DNA from: an uncultured Rivibacter sp.
GTDB lineage: Bacteria; Pseudomonadota; Gammaproteobacteria; Burkholderiales; Burkholderiaceae
Assembly: GCA_946481025.1 (NCBI GenBank)
Contig: CAMLNA010000057.1
Location: 1 to 25,300 of the forward strand
Length of the DNA stretch: 25,300 nt
Direction of reading: 5' to 3'
In this document: positions 16,164 through 25,300 of the stretch, in pieces
How positions within the stretch are numbered: the first letter of the stretch is position 1
How the letters are laid out: each line of letters starts with the position of its first letter
Program-made: the position numbers and the translations under genes
Notes under the pieces: model-generated
Databases searched by the model: none
What the model saw: the letters and a program-made list of their open reading frames with translations, nothing else
Told to the model about the DNA's origin: nothing

Positions 16164-16811
16164 TCAGCGTTTGCCGGGCCGTTGCACGCCCGGCACCGGT
16201 GCGCCGGCGTCGTCCCAGGGGCCCGCAAACCAGGCGTCGCCGCCCAGGCAGGCCGCGAGCATGTCGAGCGAATCGTGGCCCCAGAACAGCTTGCCGTCGG
16301 GCAGCTCGAAGGTGGGCACGCCGAACACGCCGCGCGCGATGGCTGCTTCGGTGTTGGCGCGCAGTTGCCGCTTCACCTCGTCGTCTTGCGGGTCGCGCGC
16401 CGGCTGCAGCGTCTTCGTGAGCGACTCGAAGCGCTGTGCGTCGCCGGGGTCGGCGCCGCCGCGCCACACGTGGCGAAGCACCGACTCGCAGGCCAGCCGG
16501 CCGGGTTGCCCGTCGGCCGCGCTGGCCAGCAGCAGGCGCAGCAGCGGCAGAGGGTTGAACGGGTGGACCGCCGGCATCTGCAGCGGCACGCCGTGGTGAT
16601 GCGCGAGCCAGGCGACCTGGCGGAAGGTCCATTCGCGCTTGGGCGCCACTTCGGCCGGCCCGAGCTGGCCCCAATGCTGCAGCAGCCCGGCAAACAGCAC
16701 CGGCCGGTACTCGACCATGTAGGTGTGGCCGGCCAGCGCCTGCGGCAGCCGCTCGAACGCCAGGTAGGCGTACGGCGAGATGGGGTCGAGGTAGAAGGTG
16801 ATGGGCGTCAT
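16164..16811 (-). CDS. 2-hydroxychromene-2-carboxylate isomerase-like protein (DsbA/GST-kappa fold)
   Basis: This 215-residue soluble protein has a thioredoxin-like fold of the NahD/GST-kappa group. The N-terminus TFYLDPISPYAYLAF carries the family's serine (Ser12) in place of a redox cysteine, and the C-terminal part has GVFGVPTFELPDGKLFWGHDSLDML, the typical cis-proline and substrate-site region. Relatives use glutathione to isomerise aromatic-degradation intermediates, but many genomic copies have unknown substrates. Its start overlaps the DUF1289 gene by 4 bp, so it belongs to the unit running from HMG-CoA lyase. No aromatic-degradation genes are nearby, so the true reaction is open. Confidence 0.85.
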   Translation of the reverse strand: MTPITFYLDPISPYAYLAFERLPQALAGHTYMVEYRPVLFAGLLQHWGQLGPAEVAPKREWTFRQVAWLAHHHGVPLQMPAVHPFNPLPLLRLLLASAADGQPGRLACESVLRHVWRGGADPGDAQRFESLTKTLQPARDPQDDEVKRQLRANTEAAIARGVFGVPTFELPDGKLFWGHDSLDMLAACLGGDAWFAGPWDDAGAPVPGVQRPGKR

Positions 16812-17014
16812 GTGCGGGCCGGTCCTGCGTCCTGCGGTGGCGCTGCGCGCTCGCGCCTTTCATCCAGCCGCGCCCACACCGCCCGCTTGCCATCGTCGCT
16901 CAGCGTGGACCAGGCCGCGATCTCGTCGAGCGTGCGCAGGCAGCCTTCGCACCAGCCGGTGAGCGGGTTCATGCGGCACACGTTGATGCAGGGCGACGGC
17001 ACCGGCTGCGTCAT
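16808..17014 (-). CDS. DUF1289 family small cysteine-motif protein
   Basis: This 68-residue protein matches the DUF1289 family. Its four cysteines (Cys9, Cys13, Cys22, Cys25) are set in PCINVCRMNPLTGWCEGC, which suggests binding of a metal ion or Fe-S cluster, and the following TLDEIAAWSTLSD is also typical. The gene overlaps both neighbours by 4 bp (17011-17014 and 16808-16811), so the start is well supported and translation is probably coupled. Members are widespread in Proteobacteria, and I know of no established function. Confidence 0.88.
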   Translation of the reverse strand: MTQPVPSPCINVCRMNPLTGWCEGCLRTLDEIAAWSTLSDDGKRAVWARLDERRERAAPPQDAGPART

Positions 17015-17499
17015 TCGGCCACCACGTCCGCCGTGGGCGCGCCCGTCAGCCGCTCCAGGTCGGCCGGGGCCGCCTTGAACACGCCGTTGGGGTGGCCGGC
17101 GGCCGCCCACACCTCTTCGAAGCGGTAGAGCTCGCGGTCGATCAGCGTGACCGGCGGCGTGGCATGCGCCACCGGCGATACGCCGCCGATGGTGAAGCCG
17201 GTGCGCGTCTTCACGAACTCGGGGTCGGCGCGGCCCAGCGCACCGCCCACCAGCGCGGCGACCTTCTTCTCGTCCACCCGCTTGTCGCCCGAGGTCACCA
17301 CCAGCACGGCCACGTCGTCGCTCTTGCGGCGAAAGATCACGCTCTTGGCGATCTGCCCGACCGCCACGCCCAGCGCGTCGGCCGCTTCCTGGCAGGTGCG
17401 CGCCGACACCTCGAGGTACACCGGCTCATGGGGGTGCCCGAGTTCGGCCAGCGCGCGTGACACGCGCACGAAACCCTCGGGGCGGTTCGTCTCCTGCAT
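17011..17499 (-). CDS. YbaK/EbsC-type aminoacyl-tRNA deacylase domain protein
   Basis: This 162-residue single-domain protein is of the YbaK/ProX type, which removes wrongly attached amino acids from tRNA (for YbaK, cysteine from tRNA-Pro). Visible family features are ARTCQEAADALGV, the lysine in IAKSVIFR and the substrate-loop segment GFTIGGVSPVAHATP. The ATG at 17497-17499 follows AAGGAAGGG. It starts 22 bp after the stop of the HMG-CoA lyase gene and overlaps the DUF1289 gene by 4 bp. Whether it deacylates Cys-tRNA-Pro, Ala-tRNA-Pro or another substrate cannot be read from the sequence. Confidence 0.88.
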   Translation of the reverse strand: MQETNRPEGFVRVSRALAELGHPHEPVYLEVSARTCQEAADALGVAVGQIAKSVIFRRKSDDVAVLVVTSGDKRVDEKKVAALVGGALGRADPEFVKTRTGFTIGGVSPVAHATPPVTLIDRELYRFEEVWAAAGHPNGVFKAAPADLERLTGAPTADVVAE

Positions 17500-17521
17500 C
17501 GTCTTGCCCTTCCTTTCTTCT

Positions 17522-18442
17522 TCAGGCGGCCGCCGCCGGTCGCTTGGCCAGCACGGCATTGGCCACCCGCGACACCGGCTTGCGGCCCAGCACGTCGGAG
17601 ATGAACCTGCCCGCATCGACCAGCTTGTCGAGGTCGATGCCGGTCTCGATGCCCAGCCCCTGCATCAGGAACACGACGTCTTCGGTGGCCACGTTGCCGG
17701 TGGCGCCCTTGGCATAGGGACAGCCGCCCAGGCCGGCCACGCTGGCGTCGAAGGTGGCAACACCCATCTCCAGGCAGGCGTAGACGTTGCCCACCGCCTG
17801 CCCGTAGGTGTCGTGGAAATGGCCGCTCACCTCGGCCAGCGGGTAGTGCCGCAGCGCGCGCTCCATCGCGGCCTGCACGCGTCGCGGCGTGCCCACGCCG
17901 ATGGTGTCGGCCACGCCCACGTGCTGCACGCCGATCTCCTTCATCAGGCGCGCGACGAGCTCCACGCGGTCGGGGTGGATGTCGCCTTCATAGGGGCAGC
18001 CCACCGAGCACGAGATCGCGCCGCGCACCTTGATGCCGGCCGCGCGCGCCGCCTGGACGACCGGCGCGAACCGCTCGATCGACTCGGCGATCGAGCAGTT
18101 GATGTTGCGCTGGCTGAAGGCCTCGCTGGCCGCGCCGAACACGACGATCTCGTCCGGCCGCGCGGCCACCGCCGCCTCGAATCCCTTCATGTTGGGCGTG
18201 AGCACCGAATGGCGCACGCCGGGCTTGCGCTCGATGCCGGCCATCACCGCCGCGTTGTCGGCCATCTGCGGCACCCATTTCGGGCTCACGTAGCTCGTGA
18301 CCTCGATCTCGCGCAGGCCGGCCGCCTGCAGGCGATGCACCAGCTCGATCTTGTGTTGCGTGTCGACCGGCTGCTTCTCGTTCTGCAGTCCGTCGCGCGG
18401 GCCGACGTCGACGATGGTCACCCGGCTGGGTAGGGAAAACAT
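17522..18442 (-). CDS. mvaB: hydroxymethylglutaryl-CoA lyase
   Basis: This 306-residue TIM-barrel enzyme splits HMG-CoA into acetoacetate and acetyl-CoA, the last step of leucine breakdown. It has the metal- and substrate-binding VDVGPRDGLQNE (Asp12, Arg16), SPKWVPQMAD, the metal histidines in HFHDTYGQ (His208, His210) and the signature GLGGCPYAKGATGN with catalytic Cys241. The ATG at 18440-18442 has AGAGGTG upstream; an in-frame ATG 24 bp further up is less well supported. Methylcrotonyl-CoA carboxylase and methylglutaconyl-CoA hydratase, which make its substrate, are encoded upstream on the same strand, although a plus-strand gene lies in between. In Pseudomonas nomenclature this gene is liuE. 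Confidence 0.95.
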   Translation of the reverse strand: MFSLPSRVTIVDVGPRDGLQNEKQPVDTQHKIELVHRLQAAGLREIEVTSYVSPKWVPQMADNAAVMAGIERKPGVRHSVLTPNMKGFEAAVAARPDEIVVFGAASEAFSQRNINCSIAESIERFAPVVQAARAAGIKVRGAISCSVGCPYEGDIHPDRVELVARLMKEIGVQHVGVADTIGVGTPRRVQAAMERALRHYPLAEVSGHFHDTYGQAVGNVYACLEMGVATFDASVAGLGGCPYAKGATGNVATEDVVFLMQGLGIETGIDLDKLVDAGRFISDVLGRKPVSRVANAVLAKRPAAAA

Positions 18443-18483
18443 GGGATCACCTCTTGGAACTGTCATGTGCCACGGCCGCCGCG

Positions 18484-18576
18484 TTGTGTGCACCAGTTCA
18501 CGGCACTCTAGCAATCACCACCGAATGGGGTGTGCACCCCCCTCCGAAATCCCCCCCGCCTCCCCCTCGAATGGGG
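18484..18576. promoter_or_regulatory. repeat-rich divergent promoter region between HMG-CoA lyase and the 118-residue gene
   Basis: The 190-bp gap between the two divergent genes holds two direct copies of GTGTGCACC (18486-18494 and 18530-18538), both with a palindromic GTGCAC core. It also holds two copies of CGAATGGGG (18522-18530 and 18568-18576) and a C-rich tract between them. The copies are about 44 bp apart in each pair, close to four helical turns. These could be operators; no clear -35/-10 boxes were recognised. Confidence 0.3.
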
Positions 18577-18632
18577 ATGGCTGCAGGGCCTGCACGCGCC
18601 GAAGATTCTCGTCGTCGAGAGAGGACCCCGCC

Positions 18633-18989
18633 GTGGACCACGCCGCCAACCGCCTTCGCATTGCCACCAAGATCCACTTTGCCGTGAGGCGCTACCTCGG
18701 CGAAGGTCTCGACGTGGGGGCCATGCTCAAGAACACGTCCTACGCCACCGAGGTGCTGTACGTCTGCCGCGGCTCCCGCGACCCCGAACTCTGCGCGCTG
18801 GCCGACCAGTTCGAGGCCGCACCGGCCTTCGAGCGCCCGGCCCCGCAGGACGCCGCCTGGTCCCGGAACACCACAGGCTTCGGCCTCACCCGTCCGGCCG
18901 GGCTGGAGCCGCTGCCGGCCGAGGTCACCGCCAGGGTCCACGGCGCCGCCGCCCGCTGGTACCAGGAAGCGCGCCGCTGGTTCGGCTGA
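18633..18989 (+). CDS. hypothetical protein, 118 residues, GTG start
   Basis: A 118-residue frame starts with GTG (18633-18635) behind GAGAGGA at good spacing. The product is soluble, with no signal peptide or membrane segment. A basic, helix-prone N-terminus (HAANRLRIATKIHFAVRRYLGEG) is followed by MLKNTSYATEVLYVCRG, a pair of Cys residues and an Ala/Arg-rich C-terminus. I do not recognise the family. It is one of two complete plus-strand genes in the window, is divergent from the HMG-CoA lyase gene and ends 19 bp from the convergent liuD stop. Codon use matches the neighbours, so recent transfer is not suggested. Its presence inside the leucine cluster may point to a regulatory or accessory role, but nothing shows this. 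Confidence 0.65.
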   Translation: MDHAANRLRIATKIHFAVRRYLGEGLDVGAMLKNTSYATEVLYVCRGSRDPELCALADQFEAAPAFERPAPQDAAWSRNTTGFGLTRPAGLEPLPAEVTARVHGAAARWYQEARRWFG

Positions 18990-19008
18990 GGCGCCGGCCG
19001 CGCCCGCT

Positions 19009-21006
<1,998 letters not shown>

Positions 21007-21025
21007 GTCTTTGTCTCCACCACCG

Positions 21026-21637
21026 TCATGCCGAAGCCGTACCGAACAGCAGGCGCAACCTGCCAACCACCCGCTTCAGGAACTTCGCCAACACCCAGAT
21101 CAGCGCGACCATCGCGACGACCGCGACCACGAGGAACACCAGGAACGCGGCCGGATGCGTGAACGCCAGCCACATCGCTCCGGGCACGGCAAGGTCACCG
21201 AGCAGCGACATGCCGATGTTCGAAAACGGCTCGGGCGAGGTGTTGATGGCCGCCCGCGTGGTGGCCTTGGCCACGTGGCTGGTGGCCGCCAGCCCGCCGC
21301 CCAGCAGCGCGGCGATGGCGGCCCAGGTGGTGTTGTCGCCGCCGAACACCGCCGCGGCGAGCGCCGCGCCGGCCGGGATGCGGATCACCGTGTGCACCAT
21401 GTCCCACAGCGAATCGAGGCCGGGGATCTTGTCGGCGAAGAACTCGACGAACAGCATCGCGCCGCTGGCCGCGAGGAACAGCGGATGCTGCAGCACCTGC
21501 AGCCCCTCGGGCAGCTGCACCCAGCCGGCGTAGCCCGCGAGTCCGGTGATCAGCAGCACGGCGTACAGGCGCAGCCCGCTGGCCCAGCCGAGCGCGGCAG
21601 CCAGGGCGACGAGGCTGGTGGTGTCCAGCGCCTGCAT
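21026..21637 (-). CDS. DUF4126 family integral membrane protein
   Basis: This 203-residue protein has several hydrophobic segments (near residues 8-35, 50-70, 85-115 and 150-185) and matches the DUF4126 family by its GWASGLRLYAVLL start, EFFADKIPGLDSLWDMVHTVIRIPAGA centre and SHVAKATTRAAINTSPEPFSN segment. The ATG at 21635-21637 is chosen because GGAGTGA precedes it at proper spacing and it starts just after the liuC stop (21643); a start 27 bp earlier would overlap liuC. It lies between liuC and liuD, so it is probably co-transcribed with the leucine pathway. I know of no established function for the family. Confidence 0.88.
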   Translation of the reverse strand: MQALDTTSLVALAAALGWASGLRLYAVLLITGLAGYAGWVQLPEGLQVLQHPLFLAASGAMLFVEFFADKIPGLDSLWDMVHTVIRIPAGAALAAAVFGGDNTTWAAIAALLGGGLAATSHVAKATTRAAINTSPEPFSNIGMSLLGDLAVPGAMWLAFTHPAAFLVFLVVAVVAMVALIWVLAKFLKRVVGRLRLLFGTASA

Positions 21638-21642
21638 GCCGC

Positions 21643-22431
21643 TCACTCCGAGGGCAGCAGCCACCCGGGGCTGCGCTTTTCGAGGAAAGACCGCACGCCT
21701 TCGCGGCCTTCGTCGCTCGCGCGGATGTCGGCGATGCGCCGGGCCGTGTCGGCCCGCAGCGCGTCATCGATGGGGCGGGAGGCCAGGTCCTGCACCAGCC
21801 GCTTGCAGGCCTTCACCGCCTGTGGTCCGTTGGCCACCAGCGCGGCCACGATCTCGTCGACCGTGGCATCGAGCTGATCGGCGCCGACCACCTCGTGCAC
21901 GAAACCGGACGCCGCCGCGCGCGCGGCGCTGAACCGCTCGGCCGTGATGAACCAGCGGCGCGCGGCCTGCTCGCCCATCGCCTTGATGACGTACGGGCCG
22001 ATGGTGGCCGGCAGCAGGCCGAGCTTCGCCTCGCTCAGGCAGAAATGCACGCCTTCGGCGGCCACCAGCACGTCGCACACCGACGCCAGCCCCACGCCGC
22101 CGGCATAGCAGTCGCCATGGATGCGCCCGACCACCGGCAGCGGGCAGCTGTAGACCGTCCAGAGCATGTCGGCCAGGGCCTGCGCGTCGTCGCGGTTCTG
22201 CTCCCAGCTGTAGCCGGCCATCGCCTTCATCCAGGACAGGTCGGCCCCGGCGCAGAAGGCCTTGCCGTGGCCGCCGAGCACGATGGCGCGCAGCGAGGCG
22301 TCCTGCCCGAGCTCGCGGAAGGCCGCGGTCAGTTCGGCGATGACGCCGTCGTTGAAGGCGTTGCGCACGTCCGGGCGGTTGAGGAAGACCCGGGCGATGG
22401 CGCCCTTGCGCTGGATGTCCAGTGTGACCAT
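21643..22431 (-). CDS. liuC: methylglutaconyl-CoA hydratase (enoyl-CoA hydratase family)
   Basis: This 262-residue crotonase-fold enzyme has the oxyanion-hole segment AFCAGADLSWMKAM, the second active-site region GDCYAGGVGLASVCDVLVAAE, and FCLSEAKLGLLPATIGPYV with the glutamate typical of hydratases. It hydrates 3-methylglutaconyl-CoA to HMG-CoA, the step between methylcrotonyl-CoA carboxylase and HMG-CoA lyase. The ATG at 22429-22431 follows AAGGGGG and lies 11 bp after the liuB stop; the DUF4126 gene starts 5 bp after its stop. The general crotonase family is wide, but the position between liuB and liuD fixes the likely substrate. Confidence 0.93.
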   Translation of the reverse strand: MVTLDIQRKGAIARVFLNRPDVRNAFNDGVIAELTAAFRELGQDASLRAIVLGGHGKAFCAGADLSWMKAMAGYSWEQNRDDAQALADMLWTVYSCPLPVVGRIHGDCYAGGVGLASVCDVLVAAEGVHFCLSEAKLGLLPATIGPYVIKAMGEQAARRWFITAERFSAARAAASGFVHEVVGADQLDATVDEIVAALVANGPQAVKACKRLVQDLASRPIDDALRADTARRIADIRASDEGREGVRSFLEKRSPGWLLPSE

Positions 22432-22442
22432 GCCGGCCCCCT

Positions 22443-24065
22443 TCACATGCGGAACACGCCGAACTTCGTGTCGGGCACCGGCGCGTTCAGGCTCGCCGAA
22501 AGCCCCAGCGCCAGCACGCGCCGCGTGTCGGCCGGGTCGATGACGCCGTCGTCCCACAGCCGGGCACTCGCGTAGTACGGATGGCCCTGCTCTTCGTATT
22601 GCCGGCGGATGGGCGCCTTGAAGGCTTCTTCCTCGTCGGCGCTCCAGGCGCCGCCCTTGGCCTCGATGCCGTCGCGCTTGACGGTGGCCAGCACGCTGGC
22701 GGCCTGCTCGCCGCCCATCACCGAGATGCGCGCGTTCGGCCACATCCAGAGGAAGCGCGGACCGTAGGCGCGGCCGCACATGCCGTAGTTGCCGGCGCCG
22801 AAGCTGCCGCCGATGATCACCGTGAACTTGGGCACCTGGGCGCAGGCCACCGCGGTCACCATCTTGGCGCCGGCGCGCGCGATGCCTTCGTTCTCGTACT
22901 TGCGGCCGACCATGAAGCCGGTGATGTTCTGCAGGAACACCAGCGGGATCTTGCGCTGGCAGCACAGCTCGATGAAGTGGGCGCCCTTGTTGGCGCTCTC
23001 CGCGAAGAGGATGCCGTTGTTGGCCACGATGCCCACGGGCATGCCCTCGATGTGGGCGAAGCCGCAGACCAGCGTGTTGCCGTAGCGGGCCTTGAATTCA
23101 TCGAACTCGCTGCCATCGACGATGCGGGCGATGACCTCGCGCACGTCGAAGGGCTTGCGCGTGTCGGTCGGGATCACGCCGTGCAGCTCGGCCGGGTCGT
23201 AGGCGGGCGGCTTGGGCGGCTGGGTCAGCAGCTCGCCCTGCTTGCGCCAGTTGAGGCGGGCCACCGACTGGCGCGCGATCGCCAGCGCGTGGGTGTCGTT
23301 CTCGGCCAGGTGATCGGCCACGCCGGACAGGCGCGTGTGGACATCGCCGCCGCCCAGGTCCTCGGCGCTGACGACCTCGCCGGTGGCGGCCTTCACCAGC
23401 GGCGGGCCGCCCAGGAAGATCGTGCCCTGGTTCTTGACGATGACGGTCTCGTCGCTCATCGCCGGCACGTAGGCGCCGCCGGCGGTGCAGGAGCCCATCA
23501 CCACGGCGATCTGCGGGATTCCCTTGGCCGAGAGGTTGGCCTGGTTGAAGAAGATGCGGCCGAAGTGGTCGCGGTCGGGGAAGACCTCGTCCTGGTTCGG
23601 CAGGTTGGCGCCGCCGGAGTCCACCAGGTAGATGCAGGGCAGGCGGTTCTGCATCGCGATCTCCTGCGCGCGCAGGTGCTTCTTGACGGTGAGCGGGTAG
23701 TAGGTGCCGCCCTTGACCGTCGCGTCGTTGCACACGATCACGCATTCGACGCCGTTGACGCGGCCGATGCCGGCCACCACGCCGGCGCCGGGCGCGGAGT
23801 CGGAGCCGTCCTTTTCCTTGTAGACGCCCAGCGCGGCCAGCGGCGCGATCTCGAGGAAGGGTGTGCCCGGGTCGAGCAGCATCTCGACCCGGTCGCGCGG
23901 CAGCAGCTTGCCGCGGGCGAGGTGCTTGGCACGCGGCCCCTCGCCGCCGCCCAGCGCGATCTGCGCCAGCCTGGCGTTGAGGTCATCGACCAGGCCGCGC
24001 ATCGCGGCGGCATGGGCCTTGAAGTCCTCGGAGCGCGGGTTGAGCTTGGAAACCAGGGCGGGCAT
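22443..24065 (-). CDS. liuB: methylcrotonyl-CoA carboxylase beta (carboxyltransferase) subunit
   Basis: This 540-residue carboxyltransferase transfers CO2 from biotin to 3-methylcrotonyl-CoA. It has the N-terminal half with [33 protein letters not shown], the first oxyanion region [16 protein letters not shown], and the C-terminal half with [11 protein letters not shown] and [38 protein letters not shown], all typical of MCC-beta rather than propionyl-CoA carboxylase. The ATG at 24063-24065 is preferred because GAGGAG lies upstream at useful spacing; the ATG seven codons earlier has no visible ribosome binding site. It is the first gene of the minus-strand cluster and faces the divergent AraC-type regulator. 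Confidence 0.95.
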   Translation of the reverse strand: MPALVSKLNPRSEDFKAHAAAMRGLVDDLNARLAQIALGGGEGPRAKHLARGKLLPRDRVEMLLDPGTPFLEIAPLAALGVYKEKDGSDSAPGAGVVAGIGRVNGVECVIVCNDATVKGGTYYPLTVKKHLRAQEIAMQNRLPCIYLVDSGGANLPNQDEVFPDRDHFGRIFFNQANLSAKGIPQIAVVMGSCTAGGAYVPAMSDETVIVKNQGTIFLGGPPLVKAATGEVVSAEDLGGGDVHTRLSGVADHLAENDTHALAIARQSVARLNWRKQGELLTQPPKPPAYDPAELHGVIPTDTRKPFDVREVIARIVDGSEFDEFKARYGNTLVCGFAHIEGMPVGIVANNGILFAESANKGAHFIELCCQRKIPLVFLQNITGFMVGRKYENEGIARAGAKMVTAVACAQVPKFTVIIGGSFGAGNYGMCGRAYGPRFLWMWPNARISVMGGEQAASVLATVKRDGIEAKGGAWSADEEEAFKAPIRRQYEEQGHPYYASARLWDDGVIDPADTRRVLALGLSASLNAPVPDTKFGVFRM

Positions 24066-24097
24066 CGGGTTCGTCTCCTCGGCCATGCGGGCAATGG

Positions 24098-24113
24098 CCG
24101 GTGAATTTACCGG
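24098..24113. promoter_or_regulatory. candidate operator in the liuB/araC-type divergent gap
   Basis: The perfect 5-bp arms CCGGT (24098-24102) and ACCGG (24109-24113) are separated by GAATTT, 33 bp upstream of the preferred liuB start. This is the clearest dyad in the 161-bp gap between the divergent genes. It is short and could be chance in GC-rich DNA. No convincing -35/-10 pair was found in the gap. Confidence 0.25.
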
Positions 24114-24226
24114 GGTGGCAACGGTACGTCACGCACCGCCGCGTCGCTGCAAGGGTAGGTGCCGGCCCGGCGCATTTGGCGCCACAGTGGTTGCAAATCG
24201 TGCCATCGCCGGCGAGACTGCCGCGC

Positions 24227-25249
24227 ATGCCCGCCCGCACCGTACCCGCCCCGCGCAAGGCCGCCACGCCCATGGCCTTTGTCAGGGCCATCGTGCTGGC
24301 CTACGAGAAGTCCGGCCGCGATCCGGCCGCGGCACTCGCGCAGGCACAAATCACGCCAGCGGCCCTGCGGCAGCCGGATGCCCGCATCACGCCCGCGCAG
24401 ATGGAGGCGATCTCGGGCGCGGCCATGCGCGAGCTCGACGACGAGGCGCTGGGCTGGTTCTCGCGCCGGCTGCCCTGGGGCAGCTACGGCATGCTGTGCC
24501 GCGCCTCCATCACCTCGCCCAACCTCGGCGTGGCGCTGTCGCGCTGGTGCCGCCATCACGCACTGCTGACCGACGACGTGCTGCTGAGCCTCGCCGTGCA
24601 CGGCGAGACCGCCACGCTGGCCATCGAGGAGCGCCGCCGCCTGGGCGCCTTGCGCGAGTTCTGCCTCGTCACGCTGCTGCGCAACGTGCATGGCTTCTCG
24701 AGCTGGTTCATCGACTCGCGCATCGCGCTGCGCGAGGTCGGCTTCCCGTTCGCGGCGCCGCCGCACCAGGGCGTCTACCCGCTGATGTTCCCGGGCCCGG
24801 TGTACTTCAATGCGCCGCGCGCCGGCTTCTCGTTCGATGCGCAATACCTCGCGCTGCCGCTCAAGCGAGACGAGCGGTCCCTGCGCACGATGCTGCAGCG
24901 CGCGCTGCCCCTGATCGTGCTGCCCTACCGGCGCGACCGGCTGCTGGCGCAGAGGGTGCGCGAGCTGCTGCGCACGCAGGCCGGCGCGATGGGCACCGCC
25001 GAAACGCTGGCCCGTGCGCTGCACGTTTCGACGCGCACGCTGCACCGGCAGCTGCATGAGGAAGGCGTTTCGCTGCAGCGGCTGAAGGACGAAGTGCGCC
25101 GCGACCAAGCCATGGACCAGCTGCGGCGCAGCGCGCGGCCGGTCAAGCAGGTGGCTCAGGCCGTGGGCTTCGGCAACGAGAAGAGCTTCGCCCGCGCCTT
25201 CAGGCAGTGGACGGGGCTTTCGCCGAGCGAGTTCAGGCGCCGGAACTAG
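24227..25249 (+). CDS. AraC-family transcriptional regulator
   Basis: This 340-residue regulator has an N-terminal ligand-binding domain of the type found in OruR/ArgR-like AraC proteins (about 20-235, starting AFVRAIVLAYEKSGRDPAAAL). A C-terminal double helix-turn-helix follows (about 250-340), with TAETLARALHVSTRTLHRQLHEEG and VKQVAQAVGFGNEKSFARAFRQWTGLSPSEFRR. The start is uncertain: ATG at 24227 is chosen, and ATG at 24272 is possible; neither has a strong ribosome binding site. It is transcribed away from liuB, so it is the natural candidate to control the leucine cluster. Pseudomonas uses the MerR-type LiuR for that purpose. Confidence 0.88.
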   Translation: MPARTVPAPRKAATPMAFVRAIVLAYEKSGRDPAAALAQAQITPAALRQPDARITPAQMEAISGAAMRELDDEALGWFSRRLPWGSYGMLCRASITSPNLGVALSRWCRHHALLTDDVLLSLAVHGETATLAIEERRRLGALREFCLVTLLRNVHGFSSWFIDSRIALREVGFPFAAPPHQGVYPLMFPGPVYFNAPRAGFSFDAQYLALPLKRDERSLRTMLQRALPLIVLPYRRDRLLAQRVRELLRTQAGAMGTAETLARALHVSTRTLHRQLHEEGVSLQRLKDEVRRDQAMDQLRRSARPVKQVAQAVGFGNEKSFARAFRQWTGLSPSEFRRRN

Positions 25250-25252
25250 GGC

Positions 25253-25300
25253 TCAGTCGCTGGTGGTGACCTTGACGATCTTGCCGCTGCGCGGCTCGAA
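25253..25300 (-). CDS. 3' end of an unidentified gene (partial)
   Basis: A stop codon at 25253-25255 closes a minus-strand frame that runs to the window edge and reads FEPRSGKIVKVTTSD. It lies 3 bp from the stop of the convergent AraC-family gene, so the two genes converge tightly. Fifteen residues are too few to name the product. It could belong to the leucine pathway, for example an acyl-CoA enzyme, but nothing in the visible part shows this. Confidence 0.5.
   Translation of the reverse strand, partial: FEPRSGKIVKVTTSD

Noticed and set aside
24066..24086. Start of the carboxylase beta subunit seven codons upstream
   Set aside because: No ribosome binding site precedes it, whereas GAGGAG stands before the ATG at 24063-24065.

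Overview
The window is high-GC bacterial DNA with short intergenic gaps, ATGA-type gene overlaps and a leucine-catabolism cluster of the kind found in aerobic Betaproteobacteria. Protein style (glycine-rich lipoprotein start, a Liv-type ABC operon, the MHS transporter type) suggests Burkholderiales, probably a Comamonadaceae relative such as Variovorax, Acidovorax or Hydrogenophaga. This placement is inferred from memory of those families, not from a search. Nearly all genes lie on the minus strand. No tRNA, rRNA, CRISPR array or insertion sequence was seen.

Region A (about 1-11564, minus strand) looks like an extracellular polyhydroxybutyrate (PHB) utilisation locus. In transcription order it holds a PAS/sigma-54 activator, an intergenic region with a good -24/-12 promoter and an upstream dyad, a periplasmic binding protein, a secreted type 2 PHB depolymerase, the LivG/LivF ATPases, the LivH/LivM permeases, a lipoprotein of the 3-hydroxybutyrate-oligomer hydrolase family, a 91-bp inverted-repeat element and a cytoplasmic alpha/beta hydrolase at the left edge. 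The simplest model is that PHB is cut outside the cell, oligomers are cut at the cell surface or in the periplasm, and 3-hydroxybutyrate or short oligomers are imported by the ABC system. That substrate is inferred from the depolymerase gene sitting inside the transporter operon.

Region B (about 11530-13864) holds an S9-type prolyl-oligopeptidase homologue whose nucleophile serine is replaced by glycine. Directly after its stop codon lies a second, degenerate copy of only the C-terminal part of such a gene, which runs into the start of the sigma-54 activator.

Region C (about 13995-15941) is a metabolite:H+ symporter family transporter with a large extra periplasmic loop, followed by a 51-residue membrane protein and a strong intrinsic terminator.

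Region D (about 16164-25249) is a leucine/isovalerate catabolism cluster: methylcrotonyl-CoA carboxylase beta (liuB), methylglutaconyl-CoA hydratase (liuC), a DUF4126 membrane protein, methylcrotonyl-CoA carboxylase alpha (liuD) and HMG-CoA lyase. HMG-CoA lyase is followed by a tightly coupled trio: a YbaK-type deacylase, a DUF1289 protein and a 2-hydroxychromene-2-carboxylate isomerase-like protein. A divergent AraC-family regulator lies upstream of liuB, and a 118-residue protein of unknown function lies on the plus strand between liuD and the lyase gene. Isovaleryl-CoA dehydrogenase (liuA) is not in the window. The last bases hold the 3' end of another minus-strand gene. Both PHB breakdown and leucine breakdown end in acetoacetate/acetyl-CoA, so the two halves share end products, but nothing in the sequence shows co-regulation.
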